In this document: piece after piece, positions 40,797 to 49,252 of the stretch
How the letters are laid out: every line of letters begins with the position of its first letter
Position numbering within the stretch: the first letter of the stretch is position 1
Assembly (NCBI GenBank): GCA_002404835.1
Contig: DHKM01000035.1
Span: 32,711 to 96,710 of the forward strand
Length of the DNA: 64,000 bases
Reading direction: 5' to 3'
Source of the DNA: Caryophanales bacterium UBA4694
Lineage (GTDB): Bacteria; Bacillota_I; Bacilli_A; RFN20; CAG-288
Notes under the pieces: generated by a model
Told to the model about the DNA's origin: nothing
The model's input: only the letters and a program-made list of their open reading frames with translations
The model's database searches: none
Position numbers and translations under genes: made by a program

Positions 40797-43700
40797 ATGA
40801 AGAAAAAAGTCACAAAGATCGTCTCTATTGCAGCCTTAGCCTTACTTCTTGCTTCCTGCAACAACACTTCTAACAGCCAAAGCAAAACGAGCCACAATTC
40901 TGAGGCACCGATCAGCAATCGTACTTCGACTACGGATCAAAAAGATTCCAAGAAGACGAATTCGGCTAAGCCCTCTTCGGATAAGGAAAGTGAAAAGACA
41001 AATTCCGGTTCTTCTAGCACGACAAAGTCTGATTCTACAGACCCGATTGTCTACTATACGGTTACTTTCGATCTTGATGGTGGCACTATTGCCGATCCAA
41101 CTGCCGTAAAAACTCAGAAAGTCCAGGAAGGACGATGGGCCAAGAAGCCGATTATCTCACCGACCAAGGACCATTGCGAATTTTTAGGTTGGTATGATTC
41201 AGAATTCCTTTATAACTTCAATCAGCCTGTCTATGGCAATCTCAACCTCAAGGCAAAGTGGAGTGTGAACGAAGAGGAAAAGGTCACTCTTACCATCGAT
41301 CCTAACAATGGCCAAAGCACTTATACAGTTGATACATTCCTGGGAGATTATGTTTCCTTGGATACTCCTTCAAAGGAAGGCATGGTTTTCACTGGATGGT
41401 ATCTGAATGACGATGAAAGTCAGAAATTCACGGGACGTGTCACAGAAGAAGCACGCGATTCTTCAAGAATCGTCGCTCATTATGAGAAACAGTCCTTCAA
41501 TTACAAGTTTATTGTGAACGATGATGGTACTGTGACGATTACCGGCATTTATGATATTGATTCCGTCGTTTTGAATATCCCGTCAACTATCAATGGCAGA
41601 AATGTTACGGCTATCGGAGAGAATGCTTTCAACAGCCGCATCAGTATTACCGATATCGATATTCCAAGTACCGTCACTTCGATTTCTCCTAAGGCTTTCG
41701 TGGGTGCCCGTGCCCTGAAATCTATTACCGTCAACAGCAACAACACGGCTTTTGAATCCGATGGCGGAGTCCTTTATACCAAAGGTAAGACGGAAATCGT
41801 TTTCTGCCCTCCGAAATATACGACATCTGCTTTCACACTTCCGGATACAGTAGTCAAAGTCGGGGACTATGCGTTCTATGGGCATAGCGATTCCGGTATT
41901 TCTTCCATCAATTTCAATGAAGGACTTGAGGAAATCGGTGCCTATGCCTTCTATGAAAACGAAAAAATCACTTCGCTTACTTTCCCAAGCACATTGAAGA
42001 AGATCGGTGGTCATGCGTTTTATTCCAATGGACAAGGAACGAATCAATTGAACCTTTCCTGGAACGAGGGACTTGAGGAAATCGGTGAGGATGCTTTCCT
42101 TGGCCAATATATCAAGGGAACTCTTTCATTCCCAAGTACAGTCAAAGTAATTGGCGATTATAGTTTCTGTACTCCAGCCGACTCGCACTGTGCGATTACC
42201 AAAGTTGAACTTCCTGCTTCTCTTGAAACATTCGGAAACGGCGCATTCTTCTATGGTGTAGGTATCGAATCCATCAGCATTCCGGATTCCAACAAGAATT
42301 TCAAGGTCGTCGATGATGTCCTTTACTCCAAGGATGGGACCAAATTGGTTTGGTGTCCTAGCGATATGGCCGTCCATCAGAACATTTCCGAATTCGATAT
42401 TCCTTCCGGTGTGATCGAACTTCTTCCTCATTCTATGAGTGATATCCGTTATGTTGACGGCATCAACTTCCCTTCAACTCTCAAGAAAATCGATGATAAT
42501 GCCTTCCATAACAATTATTACCTTACTTCTCTTGTCATTCCGGATAGCGTAACCGAAATCGGAGAAGAAGCTTTCATGATGATGGATAAACTTACTTCCG
42601 TCACCTTCGGAAAGGGAGTGAAGAACATTCCTGAGGCAGCCTTCTATGAATGTTCCTCTATGACGGATGTGGAAATCCCTGCTTTTATCGATACAGTCGA
42701 AAAGGATGCCTTCTTCGGATGCAATCTGAAGAGTGTTACCTTCCATGAAGGTCTTAAGTCTATCGGCGATACTGCTTTTGCCGCCTATACGACCGGAAGT
42801 GGAAAAATCACCAGTCTTGTCTTCCCGGATTCTCTTCAGTCCATCGGAGCAAGCGCATTTGCCGGTCAAAGCAATATCAAGACGATTACTTTCGGAAAGA
42901 ACATCAATAACATCGGAGGCAACGCCTTTGGAGAATATGGCGGAAATGCTGCTCCGGTGCCTAGCGAACTTCTCGCTACACCAGATGCCATTCAGGCCGG
43001 CCTGAAGGTGGCTAATGATACTCTGATTTCCGCAGATGGAAAGAAAGCCATGTACTGTGTGGCTGGTTATACAGGTGCCATTGTTCTTCCTGAAGGTGTC
43101 GAAGAGGTTTCTCCTTATGCGTTCAAGAGAGTCAAAGCCACTTCGGTTAAGCTTCCCTCTACTTTGAAGACAATCGGAGAAGGTGCTTTCGAATATGCCT
43201 TTGTCTATAAGAAAGGTGAAACGGAAGTCAAATTGGATATTCCTGCTAGTGTTTCTACAATCGGAGAAGGTGCTTTCTACTTCTCCAATGTTGCTTCTTT
43301 GACCCTTCATCAGGGACTTGAGGAAATCGGTACTTCAGCATTTGAGATGGCGATGGATCTGACAGGAAGCGTCGAATTCCCGGCATCCGTAAAGAAAATC
43401 GGTGATGATGCTTTTGCAAATTCCAGCCTTTTAGGTATTACGTTCAATGAAGGACTCGAAGAAATCGGAAAAGAAGCTTTCTTAGGAAACAATCAGCTGA
43501 GCGGTGTCTTAGCTCTTCCGTCAACTTTGAAATCCATCGGTGAAGCAGCCTTTGTCGGAAGACGTAATTCCTATTCCAACAGTCTTACTGATATCACGCT
43601 TCCGAATGGTTCGAACTATTTTGCTGTCGAAAATACCGCTCTTTACAACAAGGATAAGACAAGACTTGTCTATGTCCCGGCAAGAACCACACAGACTTCG

Positions 43701-44009
43701 ATTACATTTGCTTCTACGTTGAAGACAATCGACTCTTATGCCATCAGCGGAAACCAGAATCTGACAGACGTCGTCCTTCCGGATGGACTTGAAACCATCA
43801 GCGAAGGGGCATTTGCCTATTGTCCGTTTATGTCAACCAAGACATCCCTTGTTATTCCAAGTTCCATCACAGCTATCGGCTACCGTGCCTTCGATGGTTG
43901 GAAATCGACCCAGAAGATCGCCATGCCGTGGAGTGAGGATAAGACATTGATGAATATCGGTGACGATTGGAAGAATAGCTGCCGTGCAACAATCACCTAT
44001 AAGGACTAA
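40797..44009 (+). CDS. BspA-like leucine-rich repeat lipoprotein with InlB-type repeats
   Basis: A 1070-residue protein with AAAGGA upstream. The lipobox is LLASC (Cys21), then a Ser/Lys/Thr stalk to about 80. Two Listeria-Bacteroides (InlB B-type, beta-grasp) repeats follow: about 85-157 (VTFDLDGGTIADP ... FLGWYDSEF) and 160-232 (TIDPNNGQSTY ... FTGWYLNDD). From about 240 to the end there are some twenty LRR_5 repeats with the signature IGEGAFxxxxxLTSVTLPSSLxx. BspA-like repeats commonly mediate binding to host matrix, epithelial cells or other bacteria, which is the likely role at this cell surface. It is followed after 3 bases by another lipoprotein with a single InlB-like repeat. Confidence 0.93.
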   Translation: MKKKVTKIVSIAALALLLASCNNTSNSQSKTSHNSEAPISNRTSTTDQKDSKKTNSAKPSSDKESEKTNSGSSSTTKSDSTDPIVYYTVTFDLDGGTIADPTAVKTQKVQEGRWAKKPIISPTKDHCEFLGWYDSEFLYNFNQPVYGNLNLKAKWSVNEEEKVTLTIDPNNGQSTYTVDTFLGDYVSLDTPSKEGMVFTGWYLNDDESQKFTGRVTEEARDSSRIVAHYEKQSFNYKFIVNDDGTVTITGIYDIDSVVLNIPSTINGRNVTAIGENAFNSRISITDIDIPSTVTSISPKAFVGARALKSITVNSNNTAFESDGGVLYTKGKTEIVFCPPKYTTSAFTLPDTVVKVGDYAFYGHSDSGISSINFNEGLEEIGAYAFYENEKITSLTFPSTLKKIGGHAFYSNGQGTNQLNLSWNEGLEEIGEDAFLGQYIKGTLSFPSTVKVIGDYSFCTPADSHCAITKVELPASLETFGNGAFFYGVGIESISIPDSNKNFKVVDDVLYSKDGTKLVWCPSDMAVHQNISEFDIPSGVIELLPHSMSDIRYVDGINFPSTLKKIDDNAFHNNYYLTSLVIPDSVTEIGEEAFMMMDKLTSVTFGKGVKNIPEAAFYECSSMTDVEIPAFIDTVEKDAFFGCNLKSVTFHEGLKSIGDTAFAAYTTGSGKITSLVFPDSLQSIGASAFAGQSNIKTITFGKNINNIGGNAFGEYGGNAAPVPSELLATPDAIQAGLKVANDTLISADGKKAMYCVAGYTGAIVLPEGVEEVSPYAFKRVKATSVKLPSTLKTIGEGAFEYAFVYKKGETEVKLDIPASVSTIGEGAFYFSNVASLTLHQGLEEIGTSAFEMAMDLTGSVEFPASVKKIGDDAFANSSLLGITFNEGLEEIGKEAFLGNNQLSGVLALPSTLKSIGEAAFVGRRNSYSNSLTDITLPNGSNYFAVENTALYNKDKTRLVYVPARTTQTSITFASTLKTIDSYAISGNQNLTDVVLPDGLETISEGAFAYCPFMSTKTSLVIPSSITAIGYRAFDGWKSTQKIAMPWSEDKTLMNIGDDWKNSCRATITYKD

Positions 44010-44012
44010 GCA

Positions 44013-45236
44013 ATGAAATACGCAAAAACAATTTTGACACTTCTGTCTGTTTTCACGTTGGCATCCTGCGGTGGAAACTCATCCGGAAACTCTACGACAA
44101 ATACCGGAACGGGAAGCGGAAATCCTTACGCTTCCCAAAATTCCGCTAAATCGGATGTGGAAGATACTTCTACAAAGTTTGTCATCAATGCACCAGGAAA
44201 AGAAGATGATATCTATAAAAATCTTTCTATGGATCTGACAAAGCCTAGCCACCCTGCAATCGAAGGATATGCGTTCGAAGGCTGGTATACAGAAAAGGAA
44301 GGTGGAAGAAAAGTCGATTTTTCCAAATCGCAGCCCAAAATCTGTTATGGACATTGGACAGACTACAGTCAGTTGACCGCAAGCGAAAAGCTTGAATATT
44401 TCATCAATACGCTTACGGAATATTCCGGGGAAGTCGTTCATACCGATGCGGATGAATCCGTCGCCTACCAGAGTGCTTTGTCTGAGGATATCTATGTCGG
44501 AACAGATCATTTCTTTGCCGACAGATATGAAGACACATTTGTCAATTTCGATCATTATACTCCTTATTATGCTTATACAGAGGATGATATCGCTGATGAA
44601 GACAAGAAGTATTCTTTGGCTGAGATAAACAAAATCAATCATCGAATCCAGATTCAGGAATTCTATCAGGATGGTAATGTCTATTCGGTCGGAAAATTCG
44701 ACCCTGAATTCCGTAATTACAGCAAAGTGGATATGAAGGATGGATATTCCAAGAGCAAGATGAATCTTGCTAAAGCTAAATCTACCTTATCTATCGGTTT
44801 TGAATCCTATTTTCTCGGCTATCCGAGCCAGCTTCTTACCTATATGCAGAAGAACCATGAGTTCTATGAGGCTTCTTCTATAAGCGGTGACGAAGGCAAA
44901 GAAGGCGATTACTATTACTTTAAGAATATCGATGTTACCGGTGTTGATCCGTATTTGGATTCTGGAATCGATTTTGAAATCGGATTTGCAATTACTTCGA
45001 CTAGCGGTGATTACAACATGACCAGCATTTATCAGGCAACATCAGGAATTGCTTTTAAGAATGGTAAAATTGCACATTGCAATATGACAAAGGTTATAGG
45101 TAGTTCCTTGAACAATGAACTTCTTGAAGTGTATTCCTATTCGAATTTCTATGATTTCACTCAAGGTGATATCAACCGCCCATACGATGGCGTGAAGTTC
45201 AAACTGTCTGATTTCGAAGAACTTGAAGACGAATAA
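44013..45236 (+). CDS. Lipoprotein with one InlB-type repeat
   Basis: A 407-residue protein starting 3 bases after the BspA-like gene; its ribosome site (AAGGA) lies in the end of that gene, so translation is coupled. The lipobox is TLASC (Cys19), then a Gly/Ser/Asn/Thr stalk. Residues about 55-110 form one beta-grasp repeat (IEGYAFEGWYTEKEGGRKVDFSK ... YGHW), the same kind as in the upstream protein. The remaining 290 residues are an unrecognised domain rich in Tyr, Asp and Ser. Operon context suggests both act together at the surface. Confidence 0.85.
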   Translation: MKYAKTILTLLSVFTLASCGGNSSGNSTTNTGTGSGNPYASQNSAKSDVEDTSTKFVINAPGKEDDIYKNLSMDLTKPSHPAIEGYAFEGWYTEKEGGRKVDFSKSQPKICYGHWTDYSQLTASEKLEYFINTLTEYSGEVVHTDADESVAYQSALSEDIYVGTDHFFADRYEDTFVNFDHYTPYYAYTEDDIADEDKKYSLAEINKINHRIQIQEFYQDGNVYSVGKFDPEFRNYSKVDMKDGYSKSKMNLAKAKSTLSIGFESYFLGYPSQLLTYMQKNHEFYEASSISGDEGKEGDYYYFKNIDVTGVDPYLDSGIDFEIGFAITSTSGDYNMTSIYQATSGIAFKNGKIAHCNMTKVIGSSLNNELLEVYSYSNFYDFTQGDINRPYDGVKFKLSDFEELEDE

Positions 45237-45237
45237 G

Positions 45238-45277
45238 TAAAAAAGTCAGGACTTTTCTTAGGCCCTGACTTTTTTTG
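45238..45277 (+). terminator. Terminator of the BspA-like operon
   Basis: AAAAGTCAGG (45241-45250) pairs with CCTGACTTTT (45264-45273), with further T residues to 45277. Confidence 0.88.
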
Positions 45278-45282
45278 TACAC

Positions 45283-45310
45283 AAAAAGCCTCCGCTAATA
45301 AACGGAGGCT
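45283..45310 (-). terminator. Terminator of the 1139-residue lipoprotein gene
   Basis: AGCCTCCG (45287-45294) and CGGAGGCT (45303-45310) form the stem; on the minus strand a run of five T residues follows. Confidence 0.88.
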
Positions 45311-45319
45311 AGAAATCAT

Positions 45320-48300
45320 TTAAGCGATGGCTGAAAATCCTGTGGCAAGGAAGATTACCGTATCATCAATCTCGTAACGTTCATCCGGAGTGAATATCTT
45401 CTTCTCTTCATCGATGGTGAATAGGACTGCTTTTCCGTTTAATGTGACGGAGAGTTTTGTTCCCTCGATTGTATAGGCGACATTGGTGTTTTTGGCATTG
45501 CTTCCACCAAGTGGACTTGTCTTGCTTGCCCCATATCCGGCTGAGGTAGATAAGGTCATTTCTTTGTCGGAGAAGACGAAGAACATATCCTTTTCTTCGC
45601 TGGTCGATCCATATTCCTCGTCTTCATAGGTAATAGAGACAGACCCCTTGAAAGTTTTTCCTTTCAACCATTCCGGAATGACGACTGCTTCTTTCTTGAC
45701 CGCTGTATAGGTCTTTGCGGCCGTATCGAGAGTAACGGTATAGGTGTTTTCTCCTTCAACGACTTCAATAGTCCCATCCTCTTTTTTCGTATAGGTGATG
45801 GTTTTATCACCCATGGTTCCTGTGCCATCTCCGTTGAGGACAAGCTTTCCGGTTGTCTCGTTTTCGTATTCTTCTTTGACGGCACTTTCGACTATGGTAA
45901 GTTTTCCGTTTTCGTTCTTCATGTTGATGACTTCGTTGTCCGTGGTCGTGAAGGTGAATTCGGTTCCATCGGTCTTGATGGTTTCCGGTGTGTTGATTGT
46001 TCCCCAAATATAATTGGTTCCATCATAATAGACAGAGGAATAAGAAGAATCCTTTGCACCGGTGGACGGGTTGTTCATGGTTGCTACCAAATTATTTCCT
46101 GTCTTGGCATTCAGAACCTGGAGGTTGCAGTGGCTTAATGCCATCTCATCGATCTTGGTGGAGAGGAAATATACCATGGAAGGAGAATACTGATAGATGG
46201 CATCTTTTCCGTCCGGTGAGACCCAGAATGGTTCGCTGCTTCCGAATTCCAATGCACCGCTATCCAGAACATGGATATCTTTGCTTGCAGAATAAATTGC
46301 ACTATTTGTTCTGAAATCACCCTGGAAACTATCATTCAGGATCATGTTTGCAAAGGAATCTGTACTGCTGAGCCTTGCACCGCGGAAAGTTCCTACACCA
46401 TAGTTTATCGGCGTATAGGTGTTATCCTCTTTGACCATAAGGTTATAGGAAGCTTCACCGAATGTGAACTTCAAGGCAGAACCGCCAAGGCTGGTATAGC
46501 TTCCGTTTTCTTCAGTGCCATCCTCTTTGGTAAGAACCGCACTGCCGAAACCATCGACCTTGATGCTTCCGAATTTGCCGGTGATGGTCTTTTCTTCACC
46601 TTTGACATAATCGTTCAGCTTGCCTTTCTTGTTTTCGAAGTAAAGCGTATTTGCCCCGTCGCTGACGCTGAAGATTGCACCATCTGTGCTGAAGGAGTCC
46701 TTTCCGTTCTTGACTTCGACTGTAACAGCTTTGGCATCGACATTGTAAAATGATCCATAGAGTGAAGCCTTTGTCAGTTTGAGATAGACAAATTTGCTCT
46801 TCTGGTCATCGCCGATTTCGGCAACATAGGATCTGACTGTGGCACTATAATCATCGCTGTAGACGATATTCTTCTTTGTGATAGTGTCGACTCCATCGAT
46901 GAAGAAGTCGATTTGGTTGAGGGATGTAGCCTGATTCTGCTTGGCTGTTGTTACACTGTATGCGGAATATTCGTTCACATAAATTAAATCAGTACTGAGT
47001 TTCTTTCCTGGGTAATAATAGGTTCCATTGGTAAGGATGAAATCATCGCTTGTTGAATTATAATCGTTAAGATAGATGCTTTGATGGTTAAGTGTTCCAT
47101 AACCGGTGGAAGAAAGATCCAACGTCTTTGTTGTAGAAAGCCTGTCGTTTCCGTAACTGCTATAGGCAACACCAGCTTTCTTTCCCAAGAGAACATCACC
47201 AGCCTTGAGAACAACGTTTCCTTCCTCCACAGTGAAAGTAAGGGTGTCGTTTTCTTTTCTGTCCGGGACACAAAAATCCTTGTCGGTGTAATATCCGTCT
47301 TCCGTTCCGAGAGTTAAGGCATTTCCGGACCCACGCTGTACACTGATGGTCTTGATACCGTAGTTGTCTTCATCGGTCAATGTGGCTTTGATATAAACCT
47401 GATCGGTTTTTCTGACGCCAGCAAGAGGAGCTTCTGTATAGGTAGCAGCTCCATTCTCATCGAGGGTCTTGAGATATGCTTTCAAAGTGACATGATCAGA
47501 ATTTACAAGGTTGATCTTGTATCTTCTGGCTTTTGTTGTGATCTTAAGATCGACGCTGGAGGAAGGCATTTCGAATTCGTATTTTCCGGTCTCTTCATTG
47601 AGGGTTGCCAGAATTCCGTTGGCCTCAATCTTGTCGATATCATAGTAGTCGTTACCGTTCACAGTGACGGAAACCTTATCCTTGTAGATGGAATAATCGG
47701 CGACGCTGACATTGTCCTTCAGGGTAAGCTTGTGTTTTGTATCCGTAGTTTCGAATTCTTCGCCATCCACGATGCGAGGATTGATCTTGAAAATAGATGC
47801 AGTGGTCTTCCTTGTGATTGTTACCGGACCATCGGGCATAATGAAAGTATAGGATCCGTCTTCGTTCTTGGTATATTCGACGTTGGCTTCTTCTTCTGTT
47901 TTTCCGTCTCTTGTGATGACAACTTCTCCGTCGAATTCATATCCTGCTTCAAGACCGATACGGAAATTGACGCTTTCGCCTTTGCTGGCTGCGGTAGGAC
48001 CGGAAACAATGGCACCATCTCCTGCTTTATCGGTGATGGAGAATTTTGCAGGAGCATCGGATAAGGTGACAACAACATCCATATCTTTACCGGTATTTAT
48101 GAAACTTCCTTCAAATGTTTTGGCAGAACCATCTACCGCATGCATCATAACTTCGTCGTCATCTGCTTTTACGATTGGAGAAGTCTTTGTTTCATCTCCA
48201 ATGGTAACACGGACTGTAACAAGTTCTAATTTCTTTGCTTTCGTAGTAGAAACAGCTATGGTTGCTCCCGGAATTTGGGCAACATTGATGTTGTAAAGTT

Positions 48301-48739
48301 TATCTTCGGTTTTGGCAGTAACCGTCAAAGCGTTATCCGGCATGACGAAGGAATAAGTTCCCTCTTCGTCAGCTTCCAGGACATTTACGCCATCGATGGT
48401 AATATAGGAAAGAACTTTTTCTTCTTCTAGTTGTGCAGTAAAACTTATCTTATCTCCCTTTTTGGCTTCATTAGGAATGCCATTCAAGGTCACCCCTTCT
48501 GCATCGATTGTAATCGGATGAGGAAGAAGTTTTTCAGTGGTATCGGTTTTGCTGGTAGTTGTCGATGTTGAACTTCCAGCCGTCGAATGATTGCTCTTGT
48601 TACTTTCGCTGGAGTTCATAGAAGTCTTATCGGATTTGTCACTACTGCCGGTGATGTTGGAATCGGATTTGTGATTGTTGCATCCTGCTAACAAAAATAG
48701 ACTCAATAAACTGATAGCGATTGTGTTTCTTTTCTTCAT
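45320..48739 (-). CDS. Modular surface lipoprotein with repeated Y-x-F-x-M-P units
   Basis: A 1139-residue protein with CGGAGG before the ATG. The lipobox is LLAGC (Cys20), then about 50 residues of Ser/Thr/Asn/Lys stalk. Residues about 70-430 contain four or five modules of roughly 75-85 residues that each end in a strand such as YSFVMPDNALTVTAKT, YTFIMPDGPVTITRKT or YEFEMPSSSVDLKITT. These resemble the immunoglobulin/beta-grasp repeats common in bacterial adhesins. The C-terminal 650 residues are an unrecognised beta-rich region that ends with small repeated GKTFKGS / KEDGTIEV units. A surface adhesin or scaffold role is plausible; no partner is indicated. Confidence 0.85.
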   Translation of the reverse strand: MKKRNTIAISLLSLFLLAGCNNHKSDSNITGSSDKSDKTSMNSSESNKSNHSTAGSSTSTTTSKTDTTEKLLPHPITIDAEGVTLNGIPNEAKKGDKISFTAQLEEEKVLSYITIDGVNVLEADEEGTYSFVMPDNALTVTAKTEDKLYNINVAQIPGATIAVSTTKAKKLELVTVRVTIGDETKTSPIVKADDDEVMMHAVDGSAKTFEGSFINTGKDMDVVVTLSDAPAKFSITDKAGDGAIVSGPTAASKGESVNFRIGLEAGYEFDGEVVITRDGKTEEEANVEYTKNEDGSYTFIMPDGPVTITRKTTASIFKINPRIVDGEEFETTDTKHKLTLKDNVSVADYSIYKDKVSVTVNGNDYYDIDKIEANGILATLNEETGKYEFEMPSSSVDLKITTKARRYKINLVNSDHVTLKAYLKTLDENGAATYTEAPLAGVRKTDQVYIKATLTDEDNYGIKTISVQRGSGNALTLGTEDGYYTDKDFCVPDRKENDTLTFTVEEGNVVLKAGDVLLGKKAGVAYSSYGNDRLSTTKTLDLSSTGYGTLNHQSIYLNDYNSTSDDFILTNGTYYYPGKKLSTDLIYVNEYSAYSVTTAKQNQATSLNQIDFFIDGVDTITKKNIVYSDDYSATVRSYVAEIGDDQKSKFVYLKLTKASLYGSFYNVDAKAVTVEVKNGKDSFSTDGAIFSVSDGANTLYFENKKGKLNDYVKGEEKTITGKFGSIKVDGFGSAVLTKEDGTEENGSYTSLGGSALKFTFGEASYNLMVKEDNTYTPINYGVGTFRGARLSSTDSFANMILNDSFQGDFRTNSAIYSASKDIHVLDSGALEFGSSEPFWVSPDGKDAIYQYSPSMVYFLSTKIDEMALSHCNLQVLNAKTGNNLVATMNNPSTGAKDSSYSSVYYDGTNYIWGTINTPETIKTDGTEFTFTTTDNEVINMKNENGKLTIVESAVKEEYENETTGKLVLNGDGTGTMGDKTITYTKKEDGTIEVVEGENTYTVTLDTAAKTYTAVKKEAVVIPEWLKGKTFKGSVSITYEDEEYGSTSEEKDMFFVFSDKEMTLSTSAGYGASKTSPLGGSNAKNTNVAYTIEGTKLSVTLNGKAVLFTIDEEKKIFTPDERYEIDDTVIFLATGFSAIA

Positions 48740-49019
48740 TATAGATCCTCCGCGTAACGCTATGTATATATTGTAAACTTTATTGTGGGAAATAGGGCGG
48801 AAAATTAATATTAAATTTTGAATGTTTGGTAATCCTTTTACCTATTTGCCGATAAATTACGTACTTTTTACATATTGGCGAAACAAAACAATTAAATTGT
48901 AATCGCTTACATTTTAAGCAAGCTATAACTCTGATCAGATCAAAAAAACATTGTTGTTTCTGAAGATAATCTACTTCCGTTATTCATGTTTTCATCCTAA
49001 ATTGTTTTTGATGACAAAT
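48740..49019. other. AT-rich intergenic region with no gene seen
   Basis: The stretch upstream of the 1139-residue lipoprotein carries AT-rich sequence and an isolated LytTR-like half site (ATCGCTTACAT at 48902-48912) with no partner at 21 bases. No clear promoter or open frame is visible. The lipoprotein promoter must lie here (a poor TACAAT/TATATA stretch near 48760-48775). Confidence 0.35.
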
Positions 49020-49044
49020 AAAAAACCGATGAATAATTCATCGG
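49020..49044 (-). terminator. Terminator of tRNA-Pro
   Basis: ACCGATGAA, loop, TTCATCGGT form a 9 bp stem; on the minus strand five T residues follow directly. Confidence 0.9.
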
Positions 49045-49056
49045 TCGCATTTATCG

Positions 49057-49134
49057 ATGGTTGAAGCGATGGGATTTGAACCCATGACCTCTTGGTCCCG
49101 AACCAAGCGTGCTACCAAGCTGCACCACGCCTCA
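49057..49134 (-). tRNA. tRNA-Pro, anticodon CGG (one extra base in the T arm)
   Basis: On the minus strand the gene begins TGAGGCG, pairing with CGCTTCA (one G-T pair), then ACCA, so CCA is encoded. The D arm is GTGC/GCAC, the anticodon stem CTTGG/CCAAG, and the loop TTCGGGA, giving anticodon CGG with G37, typical of Pro. The T arm reads ATGGGG-TTCAAAT-CCCAT: one G more than a regular five-pair stem allows, so a base must bulge. It has its own promoter and terminator. Confidence 0.9.
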
Positions 49135-49150
49135 ATTTAGATGCTTGTTT

Positions 49151-49179
49151 ATTATAGCCATCCTCCTATTCCAATTCAA
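49151..49179 (-). promoter_or_regulatory. Promoter of tRNA-Pro
   Basis: On the minus strand: TTGAAT (49174-49179), 17 bases, TATAAT (49151-49156). The -10 lies 16 bases before the tRNA. Confidence 0.85.
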
Positions 49180-49214
49180 GAGAAAATTAAATTTTTCTGA
49201 GATATTTTTGAAAA

Positions 49215-49248
49215 AAAGAAAAAGGTGGGAAGTTTTTCTTCCCACCTT
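49215..49248 (-). terminator. Terminator of the 887-residue membrane protein gene
   Basis: AAGGTGGGAAG (49222-49232) and CTTCCCACCTT (49238-49248) form an 11 bp stem; the minus strand continues with a T-rich run. Confidence 0.9.
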
Positions 49249-49252
49249 TAGA

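Noticed and set aside
48902..48912. A LytTR-like half site (ATCGCTTACAT) upstream of the 1139-residue lipoprotein
   Set aside because: No second half site occurs at 21 bases on either side; the nearest similar sequence is 39 bases away.
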